A DNA stretch of 64,000 nt from Palaeococcus ferrophilus DSM 13482 (GTDB lineage: Archaea > Methanobacteriota_B > Thermococci > Thermococcales > Thermococcaceae). The notes under the pieces were generated by a model. The model was not told the origin of the DNA and did not search any database. It worked only from the letters and a program-made list of their open reading frames with translations. Positions 34,702-43,931 of this stretch are shown here, in pieces; position 1 is the stretch's first letter, and each line of letters opens with the position of its first letter. The DNA lies in assembly GCF_000966265.1 (NCBI RefSeq), contig NZ_LANF01000013.1, forward strand, positions 62,001-126,000, in the 5' to 3' direction. A program made the translations under genes and the position numbers.

Positions 34702-36557
34702 TGTACGGCTACCATAACAAAATCGCGCGCGTTAACCTCACAACAGGTAAGGTGACCTACGAGGAGCTTCCGGATGAAGTTATAAGGAAGTTCATCGGTG
34801 GAAAAGGGCTCGGCTACTACATCATCTACAAGGAGGTTCCGCCGGGAACTGGCCCGCTCAGCCCCACCAACAAGTTCGTGTTCGCGGCTGGTGGATTGAC
34901 CGGCCTCGTTCCGGGTTCGAGCAAGGTAATCGCTGTCAGCAAGAGCCCCGAAACCCGGCTCATCAGCGACTCGAGCGGTGGCGATGCATTCGGCCCGAAG
35001 CTCAGGGGCCACTTCGACGCGCTCGTAATAGAAGGGAAGAGCGAAGAACCCGTCTATCTGTACGTCCACGACGGAAAGGTCGAGATTAAGGACGCAAGCC
35101 ATCTCTGGGGCAGGGGCAACTACGAAGTCGCTAGAGAGATATGGCGGGAGCACCCACAGGCGAGCATGGCAATGGTCGGCCCCGCCGGCGAGAGGCTCAG
35201 CAGGATAGCGAACATAATCTACGACACCGAGAGGGCCAGCGGAAGGGGCGGACTTGGAGCCGTCCTCGGGAGCAAGAGGGTAAAGGCCGTGGTCGTCGAG
35301 CCTGGTGAGAGGCCAAAGGTAGCAAACCCCGAGGAGTTCCAGAGGCTCTGGCAGGAGTACTACAACGAGTTTGCCACGAATCCAAAGTACGAGCACACCA
35401 GAACCTACGGGACGAGCGACGCCCTCCGGAGCTCAGCGAGCCTCGGCATGAGCCCGGCCTACAACTTCTCAAGGCCCCACATCCCGGACGAGCTTGCCTC
35501 TAAACTCGGCGGCGACGAGGTTAAGAAGTACGAGGTCGAGCCGGAGTGGTTCGTCCACGGGAAGAGCTGCCCGATAAAGTGCGCCCGCTACGTTGAGGTA
35601 GAATACAAGGGACAGAGAATCCGCGTCAAGCCTGAGTACGAGAGCATAGCCATGCTCGGAGCGGCCACTGGAGTATTCGACTTTCCAGCGGTGGCATACT
35701 TCATTCACCTCGTCAACGACTACGGAATGGACAGCATAGCCACCGGAGCGACAATCGGCTGGCTCTTCGAGATGGTTGAGAAGGGCCTAATCGGCGAGGA
35801 CGAGATTGGCTTCCCGGTGAAGGGCTTCGGCGATGCTGAGGCCGAGGAGAAGCTCATACACCTGATGGCCGAGCGGAAGGGCATTGGTGCAATCCTTGCC
35901 GATGGGGTCAAGAGAGCCTGCGAGCGGTTAGGCAGAGGGTGTGAGGCAGCGGTCCACGTCAAGGGCATGGAGAGCCCGGCCTGGGACCCGCGCGGGAGAA
36001 GGACATACGGACTTAGCTATGCCACCGCCGACGTTGGCGCCTCCCACCTCCGTGGCTGGCCAAGGCCCCACCAGCTCCCCAACCAGGGGCCGGCTAAGGA
36101 GCTCGTGCCATCCCTTATTGAGGGAAGAGACGAGAGCTACATCACCGACATGCTCGGAACATGCAAGTTCGTGCCCTACAAGATGGAAGACCTCGCGAGG
36201 CTCTACTCCATCGTCACCGGCGAGGAGTGGACGGTAGAAGAGCTGAGAAAGAGGGCCTGGGGCGTCGAGAGCATAGCAAGGATACACGACGCCCTCGATT
36301 GGGTTACGCCGCCGCTCGATGACACCATTCCGCCGCGCTGGTGGGAGCCGGAGCCGGATGGGCCTGCAAAGGGCAACGCGGCCTTCATAGACTACAACGA
36401 CTTCATCGAAGCGAGAAGGGAGTTCTACAGGCTTAGGGGCTGGCACGAGGAGCTTGGCGTTCCTCTGCCGGAGACAATGGAAGAGCTCGGCCTTCCGGAG
36501 TTCCGGGAAGATGCGGAGAGGGCGCTTGAGACGGTTAGGAAGAGGATGGGGGCGTAG
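34701..36557 (+). CDS. Aldehyde:ferredoxin oxidoreductase family (tungsten enzyme)
   Basis: A 618-residue AOR-family enzyme that oxidises aldehydes to acids with ferredoxin as acceptor. FIGGKGLGYYIIYKE near 28 and ASGRGGLGAVLGSKRVKAV near 178 are family tungstopterin-domain segments. The [4Fe-4S] site is GKSCPIKCARY near 288 with a distal Cys in DMLGTCKFV near 482. The usual CxxCxxxC lacks its first Cys (Gly here), so only three Cys ligands are visible. It is coupled to the aldo-keto reductase upstream and followed by a DapA-family aldolase, which suggests sugar-acid or aldehyde metabolism. The exact paralogue type is not resolved. Confidence 0.88.
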   Translation: MYGYHNKIARVNLTTGKVTYEELPDEVIRKFIGGKGLGYYIIYKEVPPGTGPLSPTNKFVFAAGGLTGLVPGSSKVIAVSKSPETRLISDSSGGDAFGPKLRGHFDALVIEGKSEEPVYLYVHDGKVEIKDASHLWGRGNYEVAREIWREHPQASMAMVGPAGERLSRIANIIYDTERASGRGGLGAVLGSKRVKAVVVEPGERPKVANPEEFQRLWQEYYNEFATNPKYEHTRTYGTSDALRSSASLGMSPAYNFSRPHIPDELASKLGGDEVKKYEVEPEWFVHGKSCPIKCARYVEVEYKGQRIRVKPEYESIAMLGAATGVFDFPAVAYFIHLVNDYGMDSIATGATIGWLFEMVEKGLIGEDEIGFPVKGFGDAEAEEKLIHLMAERKGIGAILADGVKRACERLGRGCEAAVHVKGMESPAWDPRGRRTYGLSYATADVGASHLRGWPRPHQLPNQGPAKELVPSLIEGRDESYITDMLGTCKFVPYKMEDLARLYSIVTGEEWTVEELRKRAWGVESIARIHDALDWVTPPLDDTIPPRWWEPEPDGPAKGNAAFIDYNDFIEARREFYRLRGWHEELGVPLPETMEELGLPEFREDAERALETVRKRMGA

Positions 36558-36650
36558 TCCCCTGTTTTTAACACACTTGCCCTGTTACCCTGGCGGTGGT
36601 TAGACCCCAACCCTAAAATACCACCTCCTCTTAACCCTTTTGGTGGTTCC

Positions 36651-37532
36651 ATGCGCGGCGTTATAGTTCCCCTTGTGACACCTTTCAACGAGGACTACTC
36701 GGTGGATTTGAACGCCCTCGAGGAGCACGTCGACTTTCTCCAGAAGGCTGGAGTGCACGGGATATTCATCAACGCGACGACCGGAGAGTTCACGAGCCTC
36801 AGCCTGGAGGAGATGAAGTTCCTGGCCGAGAAGGGCAGGGAGCTCGTAACTTCAGCCTTCTACCTCGTGGGCACAGCCTCGTCAAACACCTTCGAGGTTA
36901 TTGAGCTCACGAAGCATGCCCAGGACATCGGCGCGGACTACGCGGTCATAGCGCCGCCCTACTACTGTCCGCTCAACGATGAGGCCCTCTTTAGGCACTA
37001 CTCGATGGTCGCCGAGAAGGCAGATATTCCAATCATACTCTACAACATCCCCTCCTGTGCGAATCCCTTGAGTGTCTCTCTCATAAAGCGCCTCGCTACC
37101 GAGCACTCGAACATCGCGGGAATCAAGGAGACGATAGACAGCGTAAACCACGTCAGGGACGTTATCCTCGAGGTTAAGGGTGAGAGGGAGGACTTTAAAG
37201 TTTTTACGGGCCTCGACCAGCACTTCCTCAACACGCTCATCCTCGGCGGCGACGGCGGAATAATGGCCTGCGCCAACTTCGCACCCGAGCTTCACCTCTC
37301 TGTGTGGAAGGCCTTCCAGGAGAAGCGCTATGAGGAAGCCTTTCACTACGCCAGAAAGCTGGCGAAGCTTTCGAGGGTCTACAGCCTCGCGTCTTCCTTC
37401 GGCTCCGCTATAAAGCTGGCAATGTCGCTCAGGGGTTTCTCTATAAAGCCCGTCCTGAGACCGCCCTACGTCATGGACGGTGAGGAGACGAAAGAGGAGA
37501 TAAAAAAGCTCCTCGACGAGGCCCTGGATTGA
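36651..37532 (+). CDS. Dihydrodipicolinate synthase/N-acetylneuraminate lyase family aldolase
   Basis: A class I TIM-barrel aldolase of 293 residues. VPLVTPFNED at the N-terminus, NATTGEFTSLS near 42 (GT/S-T-G-E motif), ILYNIPS near 132 with the catalytic Tyr and GIKETIDS near 160 with the Schiff-base Lys. Family members include DapA, sialic acid lyase and 2-keto-3-deoxygluconate aldolase; the AOR and aldo-keto reductase beside it favour a sugar-acid aldolase. GGTGGTTCC precedes the ATG. Confidence 0.85.
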   Translation: MRGVIVPLVTPFNEDYSVDLNALEEHVDFLQKAGVHGIFINATTGEFTSLSLEEMKFLAEKGRELVTSAFYLVGTASSNTFEVIELTKHAQDIGADYAVIAPPYYCPLNDEALFRHYSMVAEKADIPIILYNIPSCANPLSVSLIKRLATEHSNIAGIKETIDSVNHVRDVILEVKGEREDFKVFTGLDQHFLNTLILGGDGGIMACANFAPELHLSVWKAFQEKRYEEAFHYARKLAKLSRVYSLASSFGSAIKLAMSLRGFSIKPVLRPPYVMDGEETKEEIKKLLDEALD

Positions 37533-37625
37533 GTTCCCCGCATTTTATCATTTTCACGTACATTTCTACTCACATTTGACCGATAATATAATAAACCTGA
37601 ACATCGAACTTTGGGCGGTGGGAGC

Positions 37626-37934
37626 ATGGAACGCGAATTTCGGAGAATCATGGGGGAAGATTTGGCGAACTACCTCGAACTCCTGAGGGCCAAGATGGCC
37701 TTTGCGGAGGAGATGTACGGAATCAGGATGAACTACGTGCCGCTAATTACTGACGGGGAGATAGTTATCCTTGATAAGAACGACGGCAAAATCAAATGGC
37801 TAAAAACGAAGAGGCCGCTCACGCTGGAGGAGTTCAGGTCTCTAGCTGGAAGGATAAAAGAGAATCTCGAGAGCGGCCACGTCGAGGGCCTCCTTGCGAT
37901 GAACATGCCGTGCGTGAACGGGCCGGGGGAGTGA
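37626..37934 (+). CDS. Hypothetical protein, unknown
   Basis: A 102-residue protein from an ATG preceded by GGCGGTGGGAGC. It is helical at the start (MEREFRRIMGEDLANYLELL) with a short beta section (VPLITDGEIVILDKNDGKI). TAATATAATAAACC near 37585 is a likely TATA region. Not recognised. It ends flush against the 3' end of the convergent MoaD-like gene. Confidence 0.65.
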   Translation: MEREFRRIMGEDLANYLELLRAKMAFAEEMYGIRMNYVPLITDGEIVILDKNDGKIKWLKTKRPLTLEEFRSLAGRIKENLESGHVEGLLAMNMPCVNGPGE

Positions 37935-38156
37935 TCAGCCGCCGTAGACGACGGGGAGGACCTTCAAGGTATCGCCGTCCCTGAGGGAGTAATCTCTGTC
38001 AGCTTTTTTCTCGTTCACAAGGATGTGGTGCTCTTCCGCGCTTATTCCAAGCTTTTTTAGGAGCTCTCCCGCCGTTGTGTCCTCCTCTACCTCAAGCTCA
38101 AGCCTTGGGCCGTGCTTCAAAGCGTGCTCCCCGTAGAGAACCACCTTCACCTTCAT
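37935..38156 (-). CDS. MoaD/ThiS-like sulfur carrier
   Basis: A 73-residue ubiquitin-fold protein ending VVYGG, the C-terminal Gly-Gly that is adenylated and thiocarboxylated. It opens MKVKVVLYGEHALKHGPRLE. MoaD proteins give sulfur to the pterin of molybdenum/tungsten cofactor, and this one lies 20 bases after a tungsten AOR gene on the same strand. GGTGAGGTTC precedes the ATG at 38156. Confidence 0.88.
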   Translation of the reverse strand: MKVKVVLYGEHALKHGPRLELEVEEDTTAGELLKKLGISAEEHHILVNEKKADRDYSLRDGDTLKVLPVVYGG

Positions 38157-38176
38157 GAACCTCACCAAAAAGGAAA

Positions 38177-40048
38177 TCAGAGGCCAAGGCGCCGCCTTAT
38201 TCTTCTCACCTCGCGCTTCGCCTCTTCGAGGCCGAGCTCTTCAAGCACATCTTCCCTCGGGATTCCGTGCTCGTCGTAGCCAATCTCCTCGTAGTACTGC
38301 ATGACTTTGGCCTTTATCTCCTCCCTGTTTGGAGCTTTGCCCTTGACCGGCCCGGTCGGAAGGGGCTCGTAGAACCTCTCCGGGTTGTCGTCGTCCTTCC
38401 TCGGGTCCCAGTGGACGTCGGGCCCTCCGAGGAGGAGCAGGATCCTCTGGAGGTGGATTATTCTCAGGCCGGTCTCGTTGAACCACTTCTCCGGGGTCAA
38501 ATCGAAGCCAGTAACGGCGTTCCCGAACTCTATGATGCGCTCGAAGCCGGGCCTCGTGGTGAACATGCATATCACGGCGGAGTCGTAGAACGCATTCACC
38601 ATCTCGCCCTCGTAGCTCCTCGCCGGCAGGCCAGCGGTCGAGGTGTGGTCGCCGCCCTGGACTGAAACGGCGTAGCTTACGTCCCTCGTGTAATCCAGGT
38701 CGCTCCTGACGCCGTGGGCGCCAACCCCTATCCCCTTTACCTGGACGGCGTACTTCGTTGCGTCAACGCCCTTCATCTCGGAAATCCTCTTTGCGGCCCT
38801 GTAGGTCCCCTCCGCGAGGGTCTCTCCAACCCCTTTCCTCTCGACTATCATCTCTAAGAGCCTCGCGAAAGCCTTCTCGTCGCCCCACTCGAGCCTGAAG
38901 CCGAGGTCTTCCTCCGTTAGAACCCCGCGCTGGTACAGCTCCGCCGCAAAGCCGAGGGCGTTGCCCGCGTTGATGCCGTCTAATCCAAGCTCGTCCACGA
39001 GGTAGGAGAGGTAGACTATCTTCTCGGGCTCGAAGATGCCCAGGTTCGTGCCCATGTAGGCCATGAGCTCGTAGTCGGGCGCGTCCGTTATGGAGCCCTT
39101 GTAGGGCCCGTAGCGGAGGTAGGATATCTTCATGCAGTTCACAGGACAGCCGTAGTCCGCCCAGTACTTCTTCACCCACGCCTTTAGCTCGAAGTTAACG
39201 ACGCTTATCCTATCGTCCTCGTGGTACTCCTCCTGCCAGTTCCTCACCGGCTGGCTTGAGCGGTCCTTTCCGACGCTATAACCGCCGGCCCCCGTCCCCC
39301 ACTGGCGGAAGGTTGTGAGGGTTAGAAGCTCCCTCTGGAACTCGCGGAGAAGAGTTTTGAACTTCTCCCGGTCGTGAACCTCCGGGAGGGGCCCGTTCCC
39401 CTTGACGAGTATGGCCTTCAGGTTCTTGCTCCCCATCACGGCCCCAAAGCCGCCGTAGCCGGCCGCGTGCATGAGCTTGCTCATTATCGCCGCGAAGCGG
39501 ACTTTATTCTCGCCCCCCTTCCCGATGTACATCATGGCGGGCTCCTTTGGAATCCCCTTGAGCTTCGCCTTCTTCCTGAGCTCGTCGTGGACTTCCTTAA
39601 GGAGGGTCCTGTGGAGCTCCACTCCCCCCATGCCCCAGTATTTGGAAGCGTCGCGTATCTCTACTTCATCGTCGTTTATGAAAAGATAGACCGGCTCCTT
39701 TGCCCTCCCCCTGAGTATAATCCCATCGTAGCCTGCTGCCTTGAGCTCTATCCCGAGCTCGCTGCTCAGGACGCTTCCAACGATTCCGTTGCTCTCGGGG
39801 GATTTTGCAACGACCGCCGTCTTCATTCCCGGATAGTAGCCCGTCAGCGGGCCGGTGAGGATAAGGAGGAGGTTCTCCTCGCCGAGGGGATCAACCTTCT
39901 CCCACCTCTCGCCGAGCTCGCGCCACAGGATGTAAGTGCCGAGCCCCCTGCCGCCGTAGAACTTGAGCATCTCCTCCGTAAGCTCAACCTCCCTGACCTC
40001 TTCCCTGCCCAGGTCAACGTCGAGGAGCCTTCCGGCGTATCCCTTCAT
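38177..40048 (-). CDS. Aldehyde:ferredoxin oxidoreductase family, large subunit (WOR5-like context)
   Basis: A 623-residue AOR-family tungstoenzyme: FYGGRGLGTYILWRELGE near 29, GYGGFGAVMGSKNLKAILVK near 196 and GVGAHGVRSDL in the C-terminal half. The cluster site reads DYGCPVNCMK near 301, where Asp replaces the first Cys of CxxCxxxC, with the distal Cys in SAVICMF near 502. An Asp ligand would favour a 3Fe-4S or altered cluster, as reported for a P. furiosus WOR paralogue. It overlaps the upstream four-cluster ferredoxin gene by 4 bases, as in the two-subunit P. furiosus WOR5. Confidence 0.85.
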   Translation of the reverse strand: MKGYAGRLLDVDLGREEVREVELTEEMLKFYGGRGLGTYILWRELGERWEKVDPLGEENLLLILTGPLTGYYPGMKTAVVAKSPESNGIVGSVLSSELGIELKAAGYDGIILRGRAKEPVYLFINDDEVEIRDASKYWGMGGVELHRTLLKEVHDELRKKAKLKGIPKEPAMMYIGKGGENKVRFAAIMSKLMHAAGYGGFGAVMGSKNLKAILVKGNGPLPEVHDREKFKTLLREFQRELLTLTTFRQWGTGAGGYSVGKDRSSQPVRNWQEEYHEDDRISVVNFELKAWVKKYWADYGCPVNCMKISYLRYGPYKGSITDAPDYELMAYMGTNLGIFEPEKIVYLSYLVDELGLDGINAGNALGFAAELYQRGVLTEEDLGFRLEWGDEKAFARLLEMIVERKGVGETLAEGTYRAAKRISEMKGVDATKYAVQVKGIGVGAHGVRSDLDYTRDVSYAVSVQGGDHTSTAGLPARSYEGEMVNAFYDSAVICMFTTRPGFERIIEFGNAVTGFDLTPEKWFNETGLRIIHLQRILLLLGGPDVHWDPRKDDDNPERFYEPLPTGPVKGKAPNREEIKAKVMQYYEEIGYDEHGIPREDVLEELGLEEAKREVRRIRRRLGL

Positions 40049-40578
40049 TCCAATCCCCCCGCAAACTCCTCCCCATAGACCTTTCTCGCGAGCTCGGCGC
40101 TCTTCTCCACGGGGTCTTTGGCAAAAGTCCGGTAAATGGAGCGGTAGTTTCCTTTCACGACGGTCAGAGCATCGTGGCCGGCCTCATGGCAGACCTCCAC
40201 GCACCTCGGCTCACCGCCGCAGAGGTCGCAGATGACGACACTTCCCTTGCCCTTTGGAATCCTCGGGACGCTTCCGGGGCACGCGAGAACGCAGGCTCCA
40301 CATTCGGTGCAGTTCTCCCCCTTCACAATAACGGCACCCGTTTTCTCATCCACGCCCAGCGCATCGAAGTTGCAAGAGTTTACGCATGGATAATCGGGGC
40401 ACTGGACGCAGGTGTGGGGGACGTTGATTCCTGGAAGAAGTTCGTACACCCTTATGCGCGACGCCTCCGGCCAGATTATGCCTTCGTGCTCAAGGGAGCA
40501 CGCTATCTCGCAGAGTCTGCAGCCACTGCACTTGTCGGGAGTTATCAGTATCCACAACCTTTCGACATCGTCACCCAT
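40045..40578 (-). CDS. Polyferredoxin subunit with four [4Fe-4S] motifs
   Basis: A 177-residue iron-sulfur protein with four cysteine groups: CSGCRLCEIAC, CVQCPDYPCVNSC, CTECGACVLACP and CDLCGGEPRCVEVC. It should wire electrons from the AOR subunit (4-base overlap downstream) to ferredoxin or another acceptor. The ATG at 40578 follows GGGTGCTTCT. A TATATAGG-type TATA box (minus strand, 40608-40618) lies about 30 to 40 bases upstream, giving a very short leader. Confidence 0.9.
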   Translation of the reverse strand: MGDDVERLWILITPDKCSGCRLCEIACSLEHEGIIWPEASRIRVYELLPGINVPHTCVQCPDYPCVNSCNFDALGVDEKTGAVIVKGENCTECGACVLACPGSVPRIPKGKGSVVICDLCGGEPRCVEVCHEAGHDALTVVKGNYRSIYRTFAKDPVEKSAELARKVYGEEFAGGLE

Positions 40579-40607
40579 AGAAGCACCCAATATATGAATC
40601 GTACCTC

Positions 40608-40618
40608 AACCTATATAA
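40608..40618 (-). promoter_or_regulatory. TATA box of the polyferredoxin/AOR/MoaD operon
   Basis: On the minus strand GTTATATAGGT lies about 30 bases before the ATG at 40578, placing the transcription start only a few bases before the ribosome site. Confidence 0.5.
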
Positions 40619-40657
40619 CGGTTCTGAGAACGTGAAGATGGCCGTATGTGGGATACC

Positions 40658-40666
40658 CTTTTATAC
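40658..40666 (+). promoter_or_regulatory. TATA box of the class V aminotransferase
   Basis: CTTTTATAC lies about 31 to 39 bases before the ATG at 40697 and is divergent from the promoter at 40608-40618. The 40 bases between the two boxes hold GTTCTGAGAAC, a perfect inverted repeat at 40621-40631 that could bind a regulator. Confidence 0.5.
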
Positions 40667-40696
40667 CCGTGAAACCAGTCTCATACGGTGATGCCT

Positions 40697-41833
40697 ATGC
40701 AGTTCGAGGAGGCTTACAGGGAAGTTTACGAGATGGTGAAGCCGAAGTACAAGCTCTTTACAGCTGGTCCCGTTGCCTGCTTCCCCGAGGTTCTTGAGAT
40801 TATGAAGGTTCAGATGTTCAGCCACCGCTCGGCCGAGGCAAAAGCTGTTCACGTTGACACGCTCAACAGGCTAAAGGCCTTCCTTGAGGCGGAGAATGGG
40901 GAGGTAATCCTCTTCCCGAGCTCCGGAACCGGCTTCATGGAGGCAGCGGTTAGAAACACCGTCCCGCGCGGTGGAAAGGTTCTTGTAACGGTCATCGGCG
41001 CCTTTGGAAAGCGCTTTGCTGAGGTTGTCGAAGCCAACGGAAGGGAGGCAGTTGTCCTTGAGAAGGAGCCTGGAAAGGCCATCAAGCCGGAGGAGCTCGA
41101 CGAGGCACTCAGGAAGAACCCCGATGTGCACGCGGTTACGATCACCTACAACGAGACCTCCACCGGTGTCCTCAACCCGCTCCCGGAGCTGGCCAAGGTG
41201 GTTCACGAGCACGACAAGCTCCTCTTCGTTGATGCAGTCTCAGCCATGGGCGGTGCTGACATAAGGTTCGACGAGTGGGGCATTGACCTCGTCTTCGCGA
41301 GCAGCCAGAAGGCCTTCGGCGTTCCGCCGGGGCTGGCAGTGGCGGCTGTCAGCGAGCGCGTTTTCGAGATAGCCGAGAAGATGCCCGAGCGCGGCTGGTA
41401 CTTTGACCTCCCAATGTACAAGAAGTTCAACGAGAAGAAGAAGGGAACCCCCTCAACTCCGCCGCTCCCGCAGATATTCGGCCTCAACGTCGTGCTCCGC
41501 ATTGTGGAAAAGATGGGCGGAAAGGAAGAGTGGCTCGGCATGTACAGGAAGAGGAGCGAGATGATAAGGGAAGGGGTAAAGGAGATGGGCCTCAGCGTTC
41601 TGGCAGAGCCGGGTTACGAGAGCCCAACGATTACCGCCGTGGTCGTCCCCGAGGGTATGAAGGGAGTGGACGTTTACAACGCTATGCGCGAGCGCGGCTT
41701 TGAGCTTGCCAAGGGCTATGGAAGCGTCGCGGAGAAGACCTTTAGGATTGGAAACATGGGTTACATGACCTTTGATGATATCAAGGAGATGCTCGCCAAC
41801 CTCAGGGAAGTGGTGGAAGGGCTGAGGGGGTGA
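40697..41833 (+). CDS. Class V PLP aminotransferase (serine/alanine-glyoxylate type)
   Basis: A 378-residue fold-type I aminotransferase: LFTAGPVACFPEVLEIMK at the N-terminus, FPSSGTGFMEAAVRN near 72, VDAVSAMGGADI near 178 with the PLP Asp, and FASSQKAFGVPPGLA near 197 with the Schiff-base Lys. Relatives transfer amino groups between Ser/Ala and glyoxylate or pyruvate. The start at 40697 follows CGGTGATGCCT; an ATG two codons earlier is possible. Confidence 0.88.
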   Translation: MQFEEAYREVYEMVKPKYKLFTAGPVACFPEVLEIMKVQMFSHRSAEAKAVHVDTLNRLKAFLEAENGEVILFPSSGTGFMEAAVRNTVPRGGKVLVTVIGAFGKRFAEVVEANGREAVVLEKEPGKAIKPEELDEALRKNPDVHAVTITYNETSTGVLNPLPELAKVVHEHDKLLFVDAVSAMGGADIRFDEWGIDLVFASSQKAFGVPPGLAVAAVSERVFEIAEKMPERGWYFDLPMYKKFNEKKKGTPSTPPLPQIFGLNVVLRIVEKMGGKEEWLGMYRKRSEMIREGVKEMGLSVLAEPGYESPTITAVVVPEGMKGVDVYNAMRERGFELAKGYGSVAEKTFRIGNMGYMTFDDIKEMLANLREVVEGLRG

Positions 41834-41837
41834 ACCC

Positions 41838-42416
41838 TCAGGCTACCTTTTTCATCCCATCTTTTACGAGGTATATGCCGTCTATGCTCCTTGAATGGGT
41901 TCTGAAGTCGAAATCAAGCCTCACAACGAGCTCAAAGCGCTTGAACACGCTCTCGGAGATTTTGAGCCAGTGCTTTACCTCCCCCAGAACGTCTTTCGAG
42001 AGGGCCAGCGATGTTACCATGAAGGGGTAATCGTCTATCAGTGCATCAAGGATCGCGGGAACATCAACGGTGTGGATGGTGTCTATCACAACGTAGGTGG
42101 GGTTGATGCGTTTTATCTGCTCGATAACCTCCTTTGTGCGCCTCTTCGTCGGTCTTCCGTCGAATTCGGTGTTTATCACGAATATGTTGTCCTTGAAGGG
42201 CTTGAACTCGTTGTAGGCCGTGACGACCGCTATTTTCCAAGTGTCGGGCAGGAGGTGTATCATGGCCTCCACGAGCTTGGTTTTACCGCTCCTGTTGGAG
42301 CCGACGATGAGGATGTCACTTTTTCTCCTCAAAGCCTCCTCAAGAATCGCGATCTGCTCCCTGCTGGCGCTCCCGTAGCGCACAAGGTCTTCGGGGGTAA
42401 ATATGTACACGCCCAC
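41838..42416 (-). CDS. Small type II/IV secretion-like (VirB11/PilT) ATPase
   Basis: A 192-residue P-loop ATPase: SDILIVGSNRSGKTKLVEAM near 35 (Walker A) and PTYVVIDTIHTVD near 110, where an acidic/His box would lie. It resembles the C-terminal motor domain of archaeal VirB11/PilT/FlaI ATPases without their N-terminal domain. No pilus genes are nearby, so a stand-alone role is possible. The GTG at 42416 is used since GGTGATTAAA precedes it; TTTATATC at 42449-42458 is the likely TATA box, inside the 3' end of the neighbouring gene. Confidence 0.65.
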   Translation of the reverse strand: MGVYIFTPEDLVRYGSASREQIAILEEALRRKSDILIVGSNRSGKTKLVEAMIHLLPDTWKIAVVTAYNEFKPFKDNIFVINTEFDGRPTKRRTKEVIEQIKRINPTYVVIDTIHTVDVPAILDALIDDYPFMVTSLALSKDVLGEVKHWLKISESVFKRFELVVRLDFDFRTHSRSIDGIYLVKDGMKKVA

Positions 42417-42456
42417 TTTAATCACCGTAAAATATAGGCTTGGGTGGGATATAAAC

Positions 42457-43350
42457 CTATCTGCCCTCGAGGGCCTTCACGATGGCCAGCAGGAGCGAGT
42501 TCCTTGGGGCGCTGAGCATAAGCTCCTCGGCGTACTCCACGATTTTGCCGTTTATGTAATCTATTTCCGTCCTCCGTCCTCTCCTGATGTCCTGGAGCAT
42601 GGAGTTGTAGTTGTCCCTTGTGCGCTCCAGTGTGTCGAGGAGGAGCTCGATGGGGTGAACCTCGAAGTCAACTCCCCTCTGCCTCGCGACTTCACAGCCC
42701 TCCCTTACCACCTCAATCAGCTCCGAGAGCAGCCTCTCGTCGTTCTTCAAAAAGCCGTTTTTAACCCCAAGAAGCGCTCCCACGGGGTTTATGGCAGCGT
42801 TTACCAGGGCCTTCGCCCACTTCCAGCCCTCTATGTTCTCGCTTGCCTGTGCCTCAAGGCCCGCCTCCCTAAGCGCCCTCACGAGGGAGCGGGTGAAGTC
42901 ATTCATCCCCCGCGGATAGGGCCCCACTATGGTTATCCCCTTCCCGGTCCACCTCACCCTCCCCCACTCCTCGAGGGCGGCCCCGTTGGTGGTTATCCCC
43001 CCGAGGACGTTTCTCGTGTACCTCATCGCCAGCTCCTCGTTCCCGAGCCCGTTCTGGATGCTCAGCACCCACGTGTTCTCTCCCAAAATTTCTCCCGCAC
43101 ACTCCAGCGCCGCCTCGGTTGAGTATGACTTGGTGGAGAGTATGAGGAGGTCGGGCTCTTCCCTGGGAGCAACGGTCTCGGCCTTCGGGTGAACCACGAA
43201 GTCCTCCACCCCCGTTATATGGAGGCCCCGCTCCCTCACGGCCCTCACGTGCTCTTCCCTTCCTATGAGCGTTACATCATGCCCGCTCCTCGCCAGAAGA
43301 CCCCCAAAGAGAGAGCCTATGCTTCCCGCGCCGAGAACGTAAACCTTCAC
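42457..43350 (-). CDS. panE: 2-dehydropantoate 2-reductase (ketopantoate reductase family)
   Basis: A 297-residue NAD(P)H-dependent reductase of the pantoate/CoA pathway: [20 protein letters not shown] at the N-terminus, [14 protein letters not shown] near 72, [15 protein letters not shown] near 95, and a C-terminal helical domain with [20 protein letters not shown] holding the catalytic Lys. The GTG at 43350 is chosen because GGTGAGGGAG lies before it. It is divergent from ogt with only about 47 bases between starts. Confidence 0.88.
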   Translation of the reverse strand: MKVYVLGAGSIGSLFGGLLARSGHDVTLIGREEHVRAVRERGLHITGVEDFVVHPKAETVAPREEPDLLILSTKSYSTEAALECAGEILGENTWVLSIQNGLGNEELAMRYTRNVLGGITTNGAALEEWGRVRWTGKGITIVGPYPRGMNDFTRSLVRALREAGLEAQASENIEGWKWAKALVNAAINPVGALLGVKNGFLKNDERLLSELIEVVREGCEVARQRGVDFEVHPIELLLDTLERTRDNYNSMLQDIRRGRRTEIDYINGKIVEYAEELMLSAPRNSLLLAIVKALEGR

Positions 43351-43397
43351 CTCCCTCACCGGAATCCCTTTAAGTTTTGACTCCTAAAAGCCTTCCG

Positions 43398-43931
43398 ATG
43401 GCGATGATGGACGTTCGCGCGTTTTCCGTGAATGGCAGGGAAGTGTGGATAGGTGTCTTGTACGGCGAAAGGATAGATGGAATAACGTACTCGCTCGACG
43501 GCAGGGAATTCCTCATGGAGCGCCTTGCTCTCCTGGCAGAGTTTCTGAGGCGCCGGGGAGTTGAGGTGGGCCTTGAAATGAGGGATAGCCCCTACCTGGA
43601 GCTAGTGAGGGATGTGCTCCTAGGTAGGATCGAGAACAGGGCCGCCCTCGGGGCGCTCAGCTTCAACGGGCTCACGCCCTTTGAGCGCAAGGTTTATGAG
43701 GTTCTGACAAAAAAGGTAACACGCGGGGAGGTCGTAAGCTACGGTGCCCTTGCCAGAACCCTGGGAACATCCCCCCGGGCCGTGGGTGGGGCCATGAAGC
43801 GCAACCCCTACCCGATCCTGGTGCCCTGTCATCGTGTCGTTGCGGGTGATGGCATCGGAAATTACACGCCCAAAGTGGAGTACAAGATGTTCCTGCTGGA
43901 GATTGAGGGGGTGAAAAAGTGGACAGGCTGA
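43398..43931 (+). CDS. ogt: Methylated-DNA--protein-cysteine methyltransferase
   Basis: Suicidal repair of O6-alkylguanine. The active-site Cys lies in PYPILVPCHRVVAGDGIGNY, with the helix-turn-helix TSPRAVGGAMKRNPY ahead of it and LLEIEGVKKWTG at the end, as in the Thermococcus kodakarensis enzyme. That relative is 174 residues, favouring a start at 43398-43407. A TTTAAG element at 43370-43375 is 23 to 28 bases ahead of 43398 and there is no ribosome site, so the message is probably leaderless. The 3' end overlaps the next gene by 13 bases. Confidence 0.92.
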   Translation: MAMMDVRAFSVNGREVWIGVLYGERIDGITYSLDGREFLMERLALLAEFLRRRGVEVGLEMRDSPYLELVRDVLLGRIENRAALGALSFNGLTPFERKVYEVLTKKVTRGEVVSYGALARTLGTSPRAVGGAMKRNPYPILVPCHRVVAGDGIGNYTPKVEYKMFLLEIEGVKKWTG

